64,000 nucleotides of DNA from Brevundimonas viscosa. Its GTDB lineage: Bacteria > Pseudomonadota > Alphaproteobacteria > Caulobacterales > Caulobacteraceae. Position numbers and translations under genes: made by a program. The notes below the pieces were generated by a model that saw only the letters and a list, made by a program, of their open reading frames with translations, did not search any database and had not been told where the DNA came from. The DNA lies in contig NZ_FOZV01000001.1 in the NCBI RefSeq assembly GCF_900116065.1, forward strand, positions 682,001 through 746,000, read 5' to 3'. Positions 7,345 to 17,628 of the stretch are shown in pieces (position 1 is the first letter of the stretch; the number at the start of each line of letters is the position of its first letter).

Positions 7345-9612
7345 ATGCCGGGAGGCGGATTGACGACAAGGGGGCCCCGGAACCTCCTTCGCCAGATCCG
7401 CGAGGCGATGGCGGGGGCGGCGCCGGCCCAGGAGCGGCTGGACACCGTCGTTCGCATCATCGCCCAGTCGATGGTGGCCGAGGTCTGCTCGATCTACCTG
7501 CGCCGCGCCTCGGGCGAGCTGGAGCTGTTCGCCACCCAGGGCCTCAAGCCCGAGGCGGTGCACAAGACGCGCCTGCGGCCCGGCGAGGGCCTTGTCGGCG
7601 AGGTGGCGCGCTCGGCGCAGCCGATCAGCCTCTCGGACGCCCCCGCGCACCCCAGCTTCGCCTACCGGCCCGAGACCGGCGAGGATCCCTACCACGCCTT
7701 CCTCGGCGCCCCCCTGCTGCGCGGCGGCCGGGCTATCGGCGTGCTGGTCGTCCAGAACCGCTCCGAGCGGCGCTACGACGAGGACGAGGTCGAGGACATC
7801 CAGACCATCGCCATGGTGCTGGCCGAGACCGTCGCCTCGGGCGAGCTGCTGGGTCAGGAGGAGCTGCGCGACATCGAGGTCGCGCCGCACCGGCCCGAAC
7901 GGCTGAAGGGCCAGCTCTTCGCCGAGGGGCTCGCCTTCGGCCATGTGGTGCTGCACGAGGCCCCGGTGCCGCCGGAGAACCTTCTGGCGGAGGACCCGCA
8001 GGCCGAGGAGGTGCGTCTGCACGAGGCCCTGGTCGGGCTGAAGGCCAACATCGACAAGATGCTGGAAGGCGGGCAGGGCGGGCTGGCCGGCCCCTCGTTC
8101 GAGGTGCTCGAGACCTACCGTATGTTCGCCGACGACCGCGGCTGGAACCGCTCGCTGGTCGAGGCGGTCCGCACCGGCCTGACCGCAGAGGCCGCCGTGG
8201 ACCGCGTGCGCAACGAGCATCGCGCCCGCTTCGCCAAGGCCCGCGACCCGTACATCAAGGAGCGGCTGCACGACTTCGAGGATCTCGCCAACCGGCTGCT
8301 GCGCGTGCTGGCCGGCGACCGTCCGGGCGAGCGGGAGCTGCCGGACGACGCCATCCTCGTGGCCCGCAACCTCGGTCCGGCCGACCTGCTGGAGTATCCA
8401 CGGCACAAGCTGCGCGGCCTGTTGCTCGAGGAGGGCTCGGCCGCCAGCCACGCCGCCATCGTCGCCCGCGCCCTCCAGATCCCCTGCGTCGGCCGCCTGA
8501 TGGGCCTGCGCGACCGGCTGTCGGAAGGCGACCTCGTGATCGCCGACGGCGAGACCGGAGAGGCCTACCTCAGGCCGCGGCCGGACATGCTGGCCGCCGT
8601 CGAGTCGCGCATGCAGGTGCGCAGCCAGCGCGAGGCCGAGTTCGCGGCCCTGCGCGACACCCCCGCCGTCACCCTCGACGGCCAGCGCATCACCCTGCTG
8701 ACCAACGCCGGCCTGGCCGTCGACCTGGAGAACCTCGACGCGGTCGGAGCCGAGGGCATCGGCCTGTTCCGCACCGAGTTCCAGTTCATGGTCTCGGACG
8801 AACTGCCCCGCCTCGACAGCCAGACGGCGCTGTACCGGCGCGTGCTGGACACCGCTGGCAGGCGCCCGGTCACCTTCCGCACGCTCGACATCGGCGGCGA
8901 CAAGGTGCTGCCGTACCTGGAGACCGAGCGCGAGGAGAACCCCGCGCTGGGCCGGCGCGCCGTTCGTCTCGGCCTCGACCGCCCCGGCCTGCTGCGGCTG
9001 CAGCTGCGCGCCCTGCTCACCGCCGCCGCCGGCCGCGAGCTGCGGGTCATGTTCCCGATGATCGCCACCGTCGACGAGTTCCGCCACGCCCGCGAGCTGG
9101 TCGATGTCGAATGCGCCTGGGCGCGGCGGCGCGGACGGGCCCTGCCGGACCTCCTGCGGGTCGGGGCGATGATCGAGTGTCCGTCGCTGCTGTGGCACCT
9201 CGACGCCCTGCTGCCGCTGACCGACTTCGTCTCGGTCGGCACCAATGACCTGTTCCAGTACATGTTCGCCGCCGACCGGACCAATCCGCTGGTGGCCGAC
9301 CGCTATGATCCGCTGTCGCCGCCGGCGCTGCGGGCGCTGGCGGAGATCCAGCGGCGCTGCGCCGACACCGGCACGCCGGTCTCGGTCTGCGGCGAGCTGG
9401 CCGGACGGCCGCTGGAAGCCTTCGCCCTGCTGACCCTCGGCTTCACCCGCCTGTCCGCGCCGGCCGGCGGCGTCGGGCCGGTGAAGCGGATGATCCTCTC
9501 GGCCGACCTCGGCGCGGCCCGGCGCGGCATGGCCAACCTGCTCGGCTCCTCCTCGGCCTCCGTCCGCGGCGAGCTGGAGAGTCTGGCGCGAAAGTTGAAC
9601 GTCACGATCTGA
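7345..9612 (+). CDS. ptsP: phosphoenolpyruvate-protein phosphotransferase PtsP (nitrogen PTS enzyme I)
   Basis: A 755-residue EI-Ntr. An N-terminal GAF domain (about residues 20-160) precedes the HPr-binding and phosphohistidine domains. The active histidine is His369 in GSAASHAAIVARAL; the PEP-binding TIM barrel follows with GIGLFRTEFQFM and the catalytic Cys682 in VCGELAGRP. It takes phosphate from PEP and passes it to NPr, linking carbon and nitrogen status to regulation. In alphaproteobacteria the GAF domain senses glutamine. lysC upstream and ptsP are commonly adjacent in this group. Start ATG 7345 follows a GAGGAGAGG. Confidence 0.95.
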   Translation: MPGGGLTTRGPRNLLRQIREAMAGAAPAQERLDTVVRIIAQSMVAEVCSIYLRRASGELELFATQGLKPEAVHKTRLRPGEGLVGEVARSAQPISLSDAPAHPSFAYRPETGEDPYHAFLGAPLLRGGRAIGVLVVQNRSERRYDEDEVEDIQTIAMVLAETVASGELLGQEELRDIEVAPHRPERLKGQLFAEGLAFGHVVLHEAPVPPENLLAEDPQAEEVRLHEALVGLKANIDKMLEGGQGGLAGPSFEVLETYRMFADDRGWNRSLVEAVRTGLTAEAAVDRVRNEHRARFAKARDPYIKERLHDFEDLANRLLRVLAGDRPGERELPDDAILVARNLGPADLLEYPRHKLRGLLLEEGSAASHAAIVARALQIPCVGRLMGLRDRLSEGDLVIADGETGEAYLRPRPDMLAAVESRMQVRSQREAEFAALRDTPAVTLDGQRITLLTNAGLAVDLENLDAVGAEGIGLFRTEFQFMVSDELPRLDSQTALYRRVLDTAGRRPVTFRTLDIGGDKVLPYLETEREENPALGRRAVRLGLDRPGLLRLQLRALLTAAAGRELRVMFPMIATVDEFRHARELVDVECAWARRRGRALPDLLRVGAMIECPSLLWHLDALLPLTDFVSVGTNDLFQYMFAADRTNPLVADRYDPLSPPALRALAEIQRRCADTGTPVSVCGELAGRPLEAFALLTLGFTRLSAPAGGVGPVKRMILSADLGAARRGMANLLGSSSASVRGELESLARKLNVTI

Positions 9613-9641
9613 TCGGCGCCCCGCCGGCACGGCCCGGGTGC

Positions 9642-9683
9642 TTAACAAATCGTTGATCGGTCGACGCTAATGGGTTATCCACA
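9642..9683 (+). promoter_or_regulatory. CtrA-like site and perfect DnaA box upstream of rodZ
   Basis: In the 189-base gap between ptsP and rodZ, TTAA-N7-TTGA (9642-9656) matches 7 of 8 fixed positions of the CtrA consensus TTAA-N7-TTAA. TTATCCACA at 9675-9683 is an exact DnaA box. Both are conspicuous in such GC-rich DNA. Cell-cycle control of rodZ is an inference. Confidence 0.4.
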
Positions 9684-9801
9684 AGGCGAGCTCGAAGGGT
9701 CCGCGGGGGCAGGCCCGGACTGTCATCCCGATATGGTACAGGGCCCGGGTTCGAGTACGGCGGGCGGCGTTTCCGCGCCGCCGAGCGTTGGGTGGGGCGT
9801 T

Positions 9802-10917
9802 ATGGCGCTGGATGCGGGCAAGGGCCCGGAAGAGTACGGAGCCCAGTCGGACTGGCGGGACGTCATTCCCCCCATCACCGACGCCCCGACTCTCGGCGAC
9901 GGCCTGCGGGACGCGCGCGAGCGCTCCGGCCGGTCGCTGGTCGAGCTGTCCAGCGTCACCCGGGTGCCGGTGCGTTACCTCGCGGCGCTCGAACAGAACG
10001 ATTTCTCCGTGCTGCCGAACCGGGTCTTCTCGATCGGCTATGTCCGCGCCTACGCCGCGGCGCTCGGGCTCGACGAACAGCTGGCGGTGGAACGGTTCAA
10101 GGGCGAGACGCCGGATCCTTCCGTGCCGCTGCAGCCCCCGGTCGGCGTCGCCTTCGAGGAGGTGCGCCGCTATTCGCCCCGCCTGATCGCCGCCGGCCTG
10201 GCCCTGGTGGTCGCCGTCGTCGGCTGGAACGTGTTCCAGCGCGTCAGCCTGATGCGCGCGCCGCAGCCGTCCGACATCGCCGAGGTGCCGGAAAGCTGGC
10301 GGCTGGGCGAGGTGCCGGGGCAGGGGGAGCTGGTCCGCCTGGCCGCGCCGCGGCCGGCCCCGCCGGACCAGACCGTGCCGGCGCTATATGTCACGCCCGG
10401 GCTTGAAGCCCAGCTCACCGGGGTCGATCCGGCGTCGCCCGAGGCCGTGGCGGCCGCGGCCCTCGCCGCCCCTCCGGTGCAGAAGGCCTTCAACCCGCGT
10501 GGCGCCATCTACGGCGCCTCGGCCAACGCCTCCCAGGTTGTGATCCAGGCCCGCAAGGCCGCGGGTCTCGTGGTGCGGATGGCCGACGGCCGGGTGCTGT
10601 TCGCCCGCCAGCTGGCCGCCGGCGACGCCTGGCGCGCGCCCCTCGGCGTGGCGGCGACGGTCGACGTCTCCGACCCCGCCGCGTTCGACGTTTACCTGAA
10701 CGGCGAGCATGGCGGCGCTCTCGAAACCAGCCTCACGCCGCTCGCGCAGCTGAACGCCCGCGCCCAGAGCCTCGCCCGGCAGGCGGCCGCGGAAGTCGCC
10801 GCCCGCGCCGAATCCGCCCGCGCCGCGGCCGCCCGCGCCCGCGACGAGGTGCAGGATCAGGCGGAGCTTCAGGCCGCCTCGATGCAGGCCGTGGTGAGCT
10901 CCGCCGCCGGCGGTTGA
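9802..10917 (+). CDS. rodZ: RodZ-like cell-shape protein, HTH and DUF4115 domains
   Basis: A 371-residue protein. An N-terminal helix-turn-helix domain ([19 protein letters not shown], then [17 protein letters not shown]) is followed by one membrane helix ([18 protein letters not shown]) and a periplasmic DUF4115-type domain ([20 protein letters not shown]). In RodZ the HTH binds MreB in the cytoplasm and links it to the cell-wall machinery. The following ispG matches the rodZ-ispG order seen in many proteobacteria. I prefer ATG 9802 (preceded by GGTGGGG) over ATG 9670, because the extra 44 residues look unconserved and would include the DnaA box. The C-terminal tail is Ala-rich and probably coiled. 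Confidence 0.83.
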   Translation: MALDAGKGPEEYGAQSDWRDVIPPITDAPTLGDGLRDARERSGRSLVELSSVTRVPVRYLAALEQNDFSVLPNRVFSIGYVRAYAAALGLDEQLAVERFKGETPDPSVPLQPPVGVAFEEVRRYSPRLIAAGLALVVAVVGWNVFQRVSLMRAPQPSDIAEVPESWRLGEVPGQGELVRLAAPRPAPPDQTVPALYVTPGLEAQLTGVDPASPEAVAAAALAAPPVQKAFNPRGAIYGASANASQVVIQARKAAGLVVRMADGRVLFARQLAAGDAWRAPLGVAATVDVSDPAAFDVYLNGEHGGALETSLTPLAQLNARAQSLARQAAAEVAARAESARAAAARARDEVQDQAELQAASMQAVVSSAAGG

Positions 10918-10975
10918 CCTTGCGACCGTCTGCGTCGTGGCCATGCCGCAATCCCGTGCCTATGTTCGCCCCCGC

Positions 10976-12121
10976 ATGAGCCTCGATCACACCCACGTCC
11001 GTCCCTGGCGCCATATCGAGCGCCGCCAGAGCCGCCAGATCATGGTCGGCTCCGTGCCCGTGGGCGGCGGCGCGCCGATCACCGTGCAGTCGATGACCAA
11101 CACCCCGACCGCCGACGCGGCGGCGACGATCGACCAGATCCGACGCCTCGAAGAGGCGGGGGCCGACATCGTCCGGGTCTCCTGCCCGGACGAGGACTCG
11201 ACCGCCGCCTTCCGCACCATCGCCCGCGAGGCGAAGGTCCCGCTGGTCGCCGACATTCACTTCCACTACCGCCGCGGCATCGAGGCGGCCGAGGCCGGCG
11301 CCGCCTGCCTGCGCATCAATCCCGGCAACATCGGTTCGCCCGACCGCGTCCGCGAGGTGATCCAGGCGGCCAAGGACCACGGCTGCTCGATGCGCATCGG
11401 CGTCAACGCCGGCTCGCTGGAACGCGACCTGCTGGAGAAGTACGGCGAGCCCTGCCCCGAGGCCATGGTCGAGAGCGCCCTGAGCCACGCCCGTATCCTG
11501 CAGGACCACGACTTCCACGAGTTCAAGATCTCGGTGAAGGCCTCGGACCCGTTCCTGACCGTCGCCGCCTACCAGCAGCTGGCCGAGGCCATCGACTGCC
11601 CGCTGCACCTCGGCGTCACGGAGGCGGGGCCCCTGCGCACCGGCACTATCAAGTCGGCTATCGGCATGGGCTCGATGCTGTGGGCCGGAATCGGCGACAC
11701 CATCCGCGTCTCCCTCGCCGCCGATCCGGTCGAGGAGATCAAGGTCGGCTTCGACATCCTCAAGTCGCTGGGGCTGCGGCACCGCGGGGTCAACATCATC
11801 GCCTGCCCGTCCTGCGCCCGGCAGGGCTTCGACGTGATCGAGACGGTGGGCATCCTCGAGGAGAAGCTGGCCCATGTGACCACGCCGATGTCGCTGTCGA
11901 TCATCGGCTGCGTGGTCAACGGCCCGGGCGAGGCGCTCTACACCGACGTCGGCTTCACCGGCGGCGGGGCGGGCTCGGGCATGATGTACCTGAACGGCAA
12001 GATCGCCGGCAAACAGGCCAATGCCGGCATGATCGACGAGATCGTCGCCCGGGTGGAGGCGAAGGCCGCCGAGCTCGAGGCGGCGCGGGCGGCCGCGTTG
12101 ACGCCAGTGGCTGCGGAATAG
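10976..12121 (+). CDS. ispG: flavodoxin-dependent (E)-4-hydroxy-3-methylbut-2-enyl-diphosphate synthase
   Basis: A 381-residue IspG/GcpE. It opens [20 protein letters not shown], and the [4Fe-4S] ligands are Cys277, Cys280 (CPSC) and Cys312 (CVVNGPGEA). It makes HMBPP, the penultimate step of the MEP isoprenoid pathway. Starts at GTG 10937 and ATG 10943 are also in frame; I chose ATG 10976 because [20 protein letters not shown] is the usual N-terminus in this group. Confidence 0.95.
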   Translation: MSLDHTHVRPWRHIERRQSRQIMVGSVPVGGGAPITVQSMTNTPTADAAATIDQIRRLEEAGADIVRVSCPDEDSTAAFRTIAREAKVPLVADIHFHYRRGIEAAEAGAACLRINPGNIGSPDRVREVIQAAKDHGCSMRIGVNAGSLERDLLEKYGEPCPEAMVESALSHARILQDHDFHEFKISVKASDPFLTVAAYQQLAEAIDCPLHLGVTEAGPLRTGTIKSAIGMGSMLWAGIGDTIRVSLAADPVEEIKVGFDILKSLGLRHRGVNIIACPSCARQGFDVIETVGILEEKLAHVTTPMSLSIIGCVVNGPGEALYTDVGFTGGGAGSGMMYLNGKIAGKQANAGMIDEIVARVEAKAAELEAARAAALTPVAAE

Positions 12122-12137
12122 GGGCGCCGGAGAAGGC

Positions 12138-12734
12138 ATGAAACTCTATATCTCCACCGCCTCGCCCTACGCCCGCAAGTGCCGCATCGTCGCCCGTGAG
12201 AAGGGGCTGGCCGAGCGGATCGAGGAGATCGTCGCCGATCCCTACGCCAACGACCCCGCCCTGCTGGCGGCCAACCCGGTGGTGCAGGTGCCGACCCTGA
12301 TCGCCGAGGACGGCCTCCCGCTGAACGACAGCCCGGTGATCTGCGAATATCTCGACGCCTTGGGCACCGGCCCGCGGCTGCTGCCCGAAGGCGGCCCTGA
12401 GCGGCTGCGGGTGCGGCGTCTGGAGACGCTTGCCAACGGCGCGCTGGAGATGGGCGTCAAGCTGGTGCTGGAGAAGCGCCGGCCGGAGCACGAGCGTTCG
12501 CCGATGTGGATCGCGCGCTGGACGGAGAACATGGCCCGGGCGCTGGACGCGCTGGAGGCCGCCGATCTGCAGCCCGACGACCTGAACGTGGGAACGATCA
12601 CCGCCGCGGCGGCTGCGACGTGGATCGGGTTCCGCCACCCCGATCTTGACTGGGCCGGGGGCCGCCCCCGTCTGGCGGCCTTCACCGCGGCCGTGGAGCG
12701 GCGGCCGAGTTTCGCCGCGACCCGGCCGGCCTAG
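12138..12734 (+). CDS. glutathione S-transferase family protein
   Basis: A 198-residue protein with an N-terminal thioredoxin-like domain (MKLYISTASPYARKCRIVAR; conserved cis-proline segment VVQVPTLI, then NDSPVICEYLD) and a helical C-terminal domain ending NVGTITAAAAATWIGFRHPD. The family conjugates glutathione to electrophiles or reduces peroxides; the substrate is unknown. Its end overlaps the convergent exporter gene by four bases. Confidence 0.88.
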   Translation: MKLYISTASPYARKCRIVAREKGLAERIEEIVADPYANDPALLAANPVVQVPTLIAEDGLPLNDSPVICEYLDALGTGPRLLPEGGPERLRVRRLETLANGALEMGVKLVLEKRRPEHERSPMWIARWTENMARALDALEAADLQPDDLNVGTITAAAAATWIGFRHPDLDWAGGRPRLAAFTAAVERRPSFAATRPA

Positions 12735-13510
12735 CCGACCACGCCCGCCAGCTGCAGCCCCTGGAAGGCGGCGAGCAGCACCAGCAGTCCTCCCACCGCC
12801 ATGCCCAGCACGCGCCGGGGCACGCGCTTGACGATCCAGCCGGCGAACGGCGCCGCTATCAGGCCGCCGGCGATGAGGCCGGCGATCGCGGCTGCGTGGT
12901 TCTGCAGGGCGCCGGCCTCGCGCCAGTGTCCGGTGACGAGCGCCCATACGAAGGCGGCGCTGATCGCCGTGGTGACGAAGAACTCGGCGGTGTTGGCCGT
13001 TCCGATGGCGCGGCGCGGCTCCTGACCGGCGCCCAGCAGGGTCGAGGAGACGGTGGGTCCCCAGCCGCCGCCGCCGGCCGCGTCGAGGAAGCCGCCGACC
13101 AGCCCCAGCGGCGCGGTCCACCCTGCGCGCAGCCGGCGCAGGGGCAGCTCGTGCCGGCTGCGCCACAGGATGTAGATCCCCACGAGGGCGAGGTAGGCGA
13201 CGACGAACGGCTTGACCGTGTCGCCGTCGAACCCCGTCAGCACATAGGCGCCGAGGCAGCCGCCGATCACGCCGGCCGCCGCGAGCGGAACGCACAGACG
13301 CCAGTCGACGTTGCGGTGCGCCACATGGCTGCTCGCGGACGCCGCCGTGGTGAAGACCTCCGCCCCGTGCACGCTGGCCGAGGCCATGGCCGGCGGCACC
13401 CCGAAGGCCAGCAGGACCGACGAGGAGATCACCCCGTAGGCCATGCCCAGGGCTCCGTCGACGGACTGGGCCAGCACGCCGACCATGAAGAACAGCAGGA
13501 AGGTTTCCAT
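12731..13510 (-). CDS. sulfite exporter TauE/SafE family membrane protein
   Basis: A 259-residue, largely hydrophobic protein with about eight predicted membrane helices. The paired motifs SVDGALGMAYGVISSSVLLA near the start and GLVGGFLDAAGGGGWGPTVS near the middle are the inverted-repeat signature of the TauE/SafE (DUF81) family. Such transporters export sulfite, sulfoacetate or related organosulfur anions. The substrate here is not known. Confidence 0.88.
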   Translation of the reverse strand: METFLLFFMVGVLAQSVDGALGMAYGVISSSVLLAFGVPPAMASASVHGAEVFTTAASASSHVAHRNVDWRLCVPLAAAGVIGGCLGAYVLTGFDGDTVKPFVVAYLALVGIYILWRSRHELPLRRLRAGWTAPLGLVGGFLDAAGGGGWGPTVSSTLLGAGQEPRRAIGTANTAEFFVTTAISAAFVWALVTGHWREAGALQNHAAAIAGLIAGGLIAAPFAGWIVKRVPRRVLGMAVGGLLVLLAAFQGLQLAGVVG

Positions 13511-13662
13511 CGGGTCCCGGCGATGCGTCCGCGCCGCCAGCTAACGCCTGATCCCTTCCGCTGTAATGGTCACGCTTTCACTTTTGCGTCAGGCGCCGCC
13601 GCCGCCCGGGTTGGACAGGCGCCGGTCGGACGGATAGGAGAACGGCCCCTTCGGAGACTCCC

Positions 13663-14730
13663 TTGCGACTTCCCCAGGCCCGGCTCGATCAGGTGCTCGA
13701 CCGCTTCCACGAGGTGGAGGCGCGCATGGGCGCGGCCGCCGACGGCGCCGAGATCGTCCGCCTGTCGAAGGAGCACGCCGAGCTCAGGCCGGTCGCCGAC
13801 GCCGTGCAGGAGCTCGCCCGCGCCCGCGCCGAGATGGCCGACCTCGAGGCCATGGCCGACGATCCGGAGATGGCCGAGATGGCCGCCGAGGAGCTGGAGG
13901 CGCTCAGGGATCGCCTGCCCGAGCTGGAGCGTCAGGTCGCCCTCCTGCTGGCCCCGCGCGACGCCGACGAGAACGCCTCGGCCGTGCTGGAGGTCCGCGC
14001 CGGCACCGGCGGCGACGAAGCCGCCCTGTTCGCCGGCGACCTGTTTCGCATGTACTCGCGCTACGCCCAGTCGCGCGGCTGGCGGGTCGAGATCGACAGC
14101 GTCTCCGAGGGCGAGGCCGGCGGCTACAAGGAGATTGTCGCCACCATCACCGGCGAAGGCGTGTTCGGCCGGTTGAAGTTCGAGTCGGGCGTCCACCGGG
14201 TGCAGCGCGTGCCGGTCACCGAGGCCGGCGGCCGCATCCACACTTCGGCCGCCACCGTGGCGGTCCTGCCCGAGGTCGAGGACGTCGAGATCGAGATCCG
14301 CGACCAGGATATCCGCATCGACACCTACCGCAGCTCCGGCGCCGGCGGCCAGCACGTCAACAAGACCGACTCGGCCGTCCGCATCACCCACCTGCCCACC
14401 GGCATTGTGGTGACCTCCTCGGAGAAGTCGCAGCACGTCAACCGCGACAAGGCGATGAAGAACCTGCGCGTCCGGCTCTACGACATGCAGCGCCAGGCCA
14501 AGGACCAGGCCCGCTCCGACGCGCGCAAGTCCCAGGTCGGCTCCGGCGACCGCTCCGAGCGCATCCGGACCTACAACTTCCCGCAAGGCCGGGTCACCGA
14601 CCACCGCATCGGCCTGACCCTGCACAGCCTGCCGCAGATCCTCGAGGGCGACCTCGACCCCATGCTGGACGCCCTGATCGCCGAGGACCAGGCCGCCCGC
14701 CTCGCCGACCTCGAGGCCGAGTTCGCCTGA
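13663..14730 (+). CDS. prfA: peptide chain release factor 1
   Basis: A 355-residue class I release factor. The GGQ motif is at residues 228-230 ([17 protein letters not shown]), and the anticodon-like tripeptide appears as PVT in [14 protein letters not shown], which identifies RF1 (UAA/UAG) rather than RF2. It releases finished peptides on the ribosome. The start is TTG 13663 with GGAG 7 bases upstream. prmC, which methylates the GGQ glutamine, lies 1.3 kb downstream, separated by a YihY-family gene on the other strand. Confidence 0.95.
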   Translation: MRLPQARLDQVLDRFHEVEARMGAAADGAEIVRLSKEHAELRPVADAVQELARARAEMADLEAMADDPEMAEMAAEELEALRDRLPELERQVALLLAPRDADENASAVLEVRAGTGGDEAALFAGDLFRMYSRYAQSRGWRVEIDSVSEGEAGGYKEIVATITGEGVFGRLKFESGVHRVQRVPVTEAGGRIHTSAATVAVLPEVEDVEIEIRDQDIRIDTYRSSGAGGQHVNKTDSAVRITHLPTGIVVTSSEKSQHVNRDKAMKNLRVRLYDMQRQAKDQARSDARKSQVGSGDRSERIRTYNFPQGRVTDHRIGLTLHSLPQILEGDLDPMLDALIAEDQAARLADLEAEFA

Positions 14731-14733
14731 CGC

Positions 14734-15957
14734 CTACTTCGGCGGCCGGATCTTCCGCCGCAACAGCCGGTCCGACAGCGCCTCGGCGTGCTTCAGGGTG
14801 AAGGCCAGCGCCGCCGGGTTGCCGCGCCGCGGGCCGACGCTGTCGGCCATCACCGCGCCCCGCTCGCCGATCGGCATCGGCGTCCCGGTGGTGGTGTCGA
14901 GCGCCGTCTGGTGCTCGATCTCGGCGTTCAGCTCGGCCCCCATCAGGATGATCTGCACGCTCAGCCAGGTCCACAGCAGGAAACCCATCATCGCCGCCAG
15001 CGGACCGTAGGAAGCGGTGCGGACGAAGGTCTGCAGGTACCAGCTGAATCCGAGCGACAGGGTCAGGCTGAGCAGGGCGGCGAACAGCGCCCCCGGGGTC
15101 AGCCAGCGCCACCTCGCCCGCGCCCGGCACGGGCCGAAGCGGTAAATGACGGTCAGGGCCGCGACGTACACGGCCAGCAGCACCGGCCAGCGCAGCGGCG
15201 ACAGATAGGCCCACTCCTCGGCCAGGCCGAACACGCCGAGCACCACCGGCACGCCGACCACCAGGCCGGCGGTGATCAGCACGGCGAACAGGCCGGACAG
15301 GGTGAAGGCCATGCACACCAGGTTGTACTTGACGATGTTGCGCCGCTCGACCTCGTGGTAGGCGACGTTCAGCCCGTAGAAGAGCACCTTGATCGCTCCG
15401 TTCGCCGTCCACAGCGACAGCGCCAGCGTCCACACCAGGGTGAAGGTCAGCTCGGTGGTCGAGTTCTCGGCCAGACGCTGCATCTCCCCGCCGATGAACT
15501 CCGCCACCCCCTGCGGCAGCACCGTATAGAGGAAGCTCAGCCTGCCCCACGCGTCGTAGGGATCGGCGAACAGGCCGTAGATGGTCACGAAGGCGGCCAG
15601 CGTCGGGAACAGCGACAACACCGCGAAGAAGGTCACCCCGCCCGCGACGAAGCCGACCCGGTCGCCGAAGTAGGAGGCCGCGACCCGCCACAGGATGTCG
15701 ATCCAGCCCTTGTGCGGAATGCGCTCCGGCCGGTCGGCCAGCCGGCCGCGGCCGGGTTCCTTCGCCTCGAAATCCTCGGGAACCGGCGGAGCCGGCGGCA
15801 GCGGCTCCGGCCGCGGCGGCCGCAGCTCGATGCCGTACCTGTGCCCGCGGGTGTAGAGCAGGTGCGCGGCGCCGGCGCCCGCGGCCAGTCCTCCGGCCAC
15901 GGCTCCGATCGCTCCCCAGAGGCCGAGGCCGGCCCTTCGTCCCGACTTTCCCTGCAT
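14734..15957 (-). CDS. YihY/virulence factor BrkB family membrane protein
   Basis: A 407-residue inner-membrane protein with a long cytoplasmic N-terminal region rich in Pro/Arg and about six membrane helices. The segment VAGGVTFFAVLSLFPTLAAF and the later LWTWLSVQIILMGAELNAEIEH are the family hallmarks. BrkB-like proteins were once annotated as RNase BN, but are now regarded as membrane proteins of unclear function. It lies between prfA and prmC in the opposite direction, interrupting an otherwise common pairing. Confidence 0.88.
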   Translation of the reverse strand: MQGKSGRRAGLGLWGAIGAVAGGLAAGAGAAHLLYTRGHRYGIELRPPRPEPLPPAPPVPEDFEAKEPGRGRLADRPERIPHKGWIDILWRVAASYFGDRVGFVAGGVTFFAVLSLFPTLAAFVTIYGLFADPYDAWGRLSFLYTVLPQGVAEFIGGEMQRLAENSTTELTFTLVWTLALSLWTANGAIKVLFYGLNVAYHEVERRNIVKYNLVCMAFTLSGLFAVLITAGLVVGVPVVLGVFGLAEEWAYLSPLRWPVLLAVYVAALTVIYRFGPCRARARWRWLTPGALFAALLSLTLSLGFSWYLQTFVRTASYGPLAAMMGFLLWTWLSVQIILMGAELNAEIEHQTALDTTTGTPMPIGERGAVMADSVGPRRGNPAALAFTLKHAEALSDRLLRRKIRPPK

Positions 15958-16040
15958 CCGCGCGACAACGGCTGCGCTGGCGGCGCGTTCCAGCGGCGGC
16001 GGCGCTTGAAATCCGCCGCCGCTCGCGCCAAGCCCTCCGC

Positions 16041-16934
16041 ATGACCGACGCCGCCGCCGCCCCGACCCTGCTCACCGCCTGGAAGGCCGCCCAGGCCCGG
16101 CTCAAGGCCGGCCGCATCGACAGCCCGTCGATCGACGCCCGCCTGCTGCTCGAGGTCGCGGCCGGCTGCACCCGCACCGACATTCTTACCGACCCCTATC
16201 GCACCCTCACCGCGGAGCAGCAGACGACGCTCGACGGCTACGTGGACCGCCGCCTGCGCCGCGAGCCGGTGTCGCGCATCCTCGGCCGCAAGGGCTTCTG
16301 GAAGATCATGCTGAACGTCACCCCCGACGTGCTCAGCCCCCGCCCCGACACCGAGGCCATCCTCGACGTGGTCATGCTGGCCTACGCCCCGCACGAAGCC
16401 TTCACCATGATCGATCTCGGCACGGGCTCGGGCGCCATCCTGCTGGCCACGCTGGCGGAACGCGCCGGCGCCCGCGGGGTCGGCACTGACGTCTCCACCG
16501 AGGCCTTGGCCGTCGCCCGCGAGAACGCCGCCAACCTCGGCCTCGACAACCGCTGCGACTTCCTTCGCACCGAGTGGGCGACCGGTGTGGCCGATCACAG
16601 CTTCGACCTGGTGGTGTCGAACCCGCCCTACATCCCCACCGCCGACATCGCCGGCCTCGACCCCGAGGTGCGCGACCACGACCCGCACCTGGCGCTGGAC
16701 GGGGGTCCCGACGGGCTGCAGGCCTATCGCGAACTGGCTCCCGAGATCCGCCGCGTCCTCAGGCCCGGCGGCGTCTTCGCGGTCGAGATCGGCTGGGACC
16801 AGGGGCCGCAGGTCAAGGCCATGTTCGAGGCCGCGGGCTTCGAGGACGTCATCGTCGTCAAGGACCTGTCGGATCGTGACAGGGTGGTCACCAACGGCCC
16901 CGATCCGAGGACAAACCCCGTCCCCAAGATGTAG
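16041..16934 (+). CDS. prmC: peptide chain release factor N(5)-glutamine methyltransferase
   Basis: A 297-residue protein. An N-terminal helical substrate-binding domain (residues 1-100, including SRILGRKGFWKIMLNVTPDVL) precedes the class I methyltransferase domain with MIDLGTGSGAILLATLA and the catalytic NPPY motif at Asn194 (VVSNPPYIPTADI). It methylates the Gln of the GGQ loop of RF1 and RF2. ATG 16041 is the natural start. Confidence 0.95.
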   Translation: MTDAAAAPTLLTAWKAAQARLKAGRIDSPSIDARLLLEVAAGCTRTDILTDPYRTLTAEQQTTLDGYVDRRLRREPVSRILGRKGFWKIMLNVTPDVLSPRPDTEAILDVVMLAYAPHEAFTMIDLGTGSGAILLATLAERAGARGVGTDVSTEALAVARENAANLGLDNRCDFLRTEWATGVADHSFDLVVSNPPYIPTADIAGLDPEVRDHDPHLALDGGPDGLQAYRELAPEIRRVLRPGGVFAVEIGWDQGPQVKAMFEAAGFEDVIVVKDLSDRDRVVTNGPDPRTNPVPKM

Positions 16935-16944
16935 GGTCGCGGCC

Positions 16945-17349
16945 ATGCGCGCCCTCGTCTTCCTCGCCGCCGCCCTTCTCGCCGGCTCCGCCGTTCCGGC
17001 CCTGGCCTGCCCGGGCCCGGCCGGCGTCGTCCGCACCATCTTCCCCGAACGGCCCGCCGACCTGCCCCCCGGGACGGAGGCCTTTGCCGGGCGCTGGGCG
17101 CCCGGAGCGTCCGAACCGCCGGCCCCGGGCTGGGGCGTCCCGGTCGGCTGGCTGGAGCAGGGCCACGGCCGACGGCTGGCCGTCTATTCGCCGGTCACCT
17201 CCTGCCACCACGACTTCCGTCGCGACTTCGGCGGGGCCGAGGTGTGGATCGTCGGTCGGCCGCTCCTGCATGAGGGGCGGGTCGTCGGACTGCGCGCCCG
17301 CGGTCGCGGCCGCAACGGAACGGCGGACTGGAGCGGGCGGCGCGGCTGA
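16945..17349 (+). CDS. predicted secreted protein of unknown function
   Basis: A 134-residue protein with a clear signal peptide (MRALVFLAAALLAGSAVPALA, cut probable after ALA) leaving Cys at mature residue 1 and a second Cys in VTSCHHDFR, possibly a disulfide. I do not recognise a family. It begins 10 bases after the prmC stop and is probably in the same transcript. Confidence 0.62.
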   Translation: MRALVFLAAALLAGSAVPALACPGPAGVVRTIFPERPADLPPGTEAFAGRWAPGASEPPAPGWGVPVGWLEQGHGRRLAVYSPVTSCHHDFRRDFGGAEVWIVGRPLLHEGRVVGLRARGRGRNGTADWSGRRG

Positions 17350-17367
17350 CCGCCGCGCGAAAGCCTC

Positions 17368-17396
17368 TTGGAAACGCCACGATCCCGCGCTAAGTC
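17368..17396 (+). promoter_or_regulatory. candidate housekeeping promoter upstream of the DUF4167 gene
   Basis: In the 279-base gap before the DUF4167 gene, TTGGAAA, a 14-base spacer and GCTAAGTC resemble the Caulobacter-type consensus TTGaCgS-N10-14-GCTANAWC. It lies about 230 bases before the start codon. The rest of the gap shows nothing I can support. Confidence 0.25.
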
Positions 17397-17628
17397 TGTC
17401 TCGTCTCCCACCCAAACCGCACGCCCGGACCGCTGAAGGTCCTGCCGCGCGCGCGTCCAGGGCAGTGACGGTCGGGCCGGTCGCCCGGCGGACCACAGGG
17501 CGACGACCCGAATTCCGATCACATCGTCAGCGGGGATGGGCCCCGACCGAAGCGGAAGACGAAGACGGACGGCGCCGGGCGCACAACGCTCCGGTCCGCC
17601 CTTACCCACCGAGGCACGGTAGCGTCCG

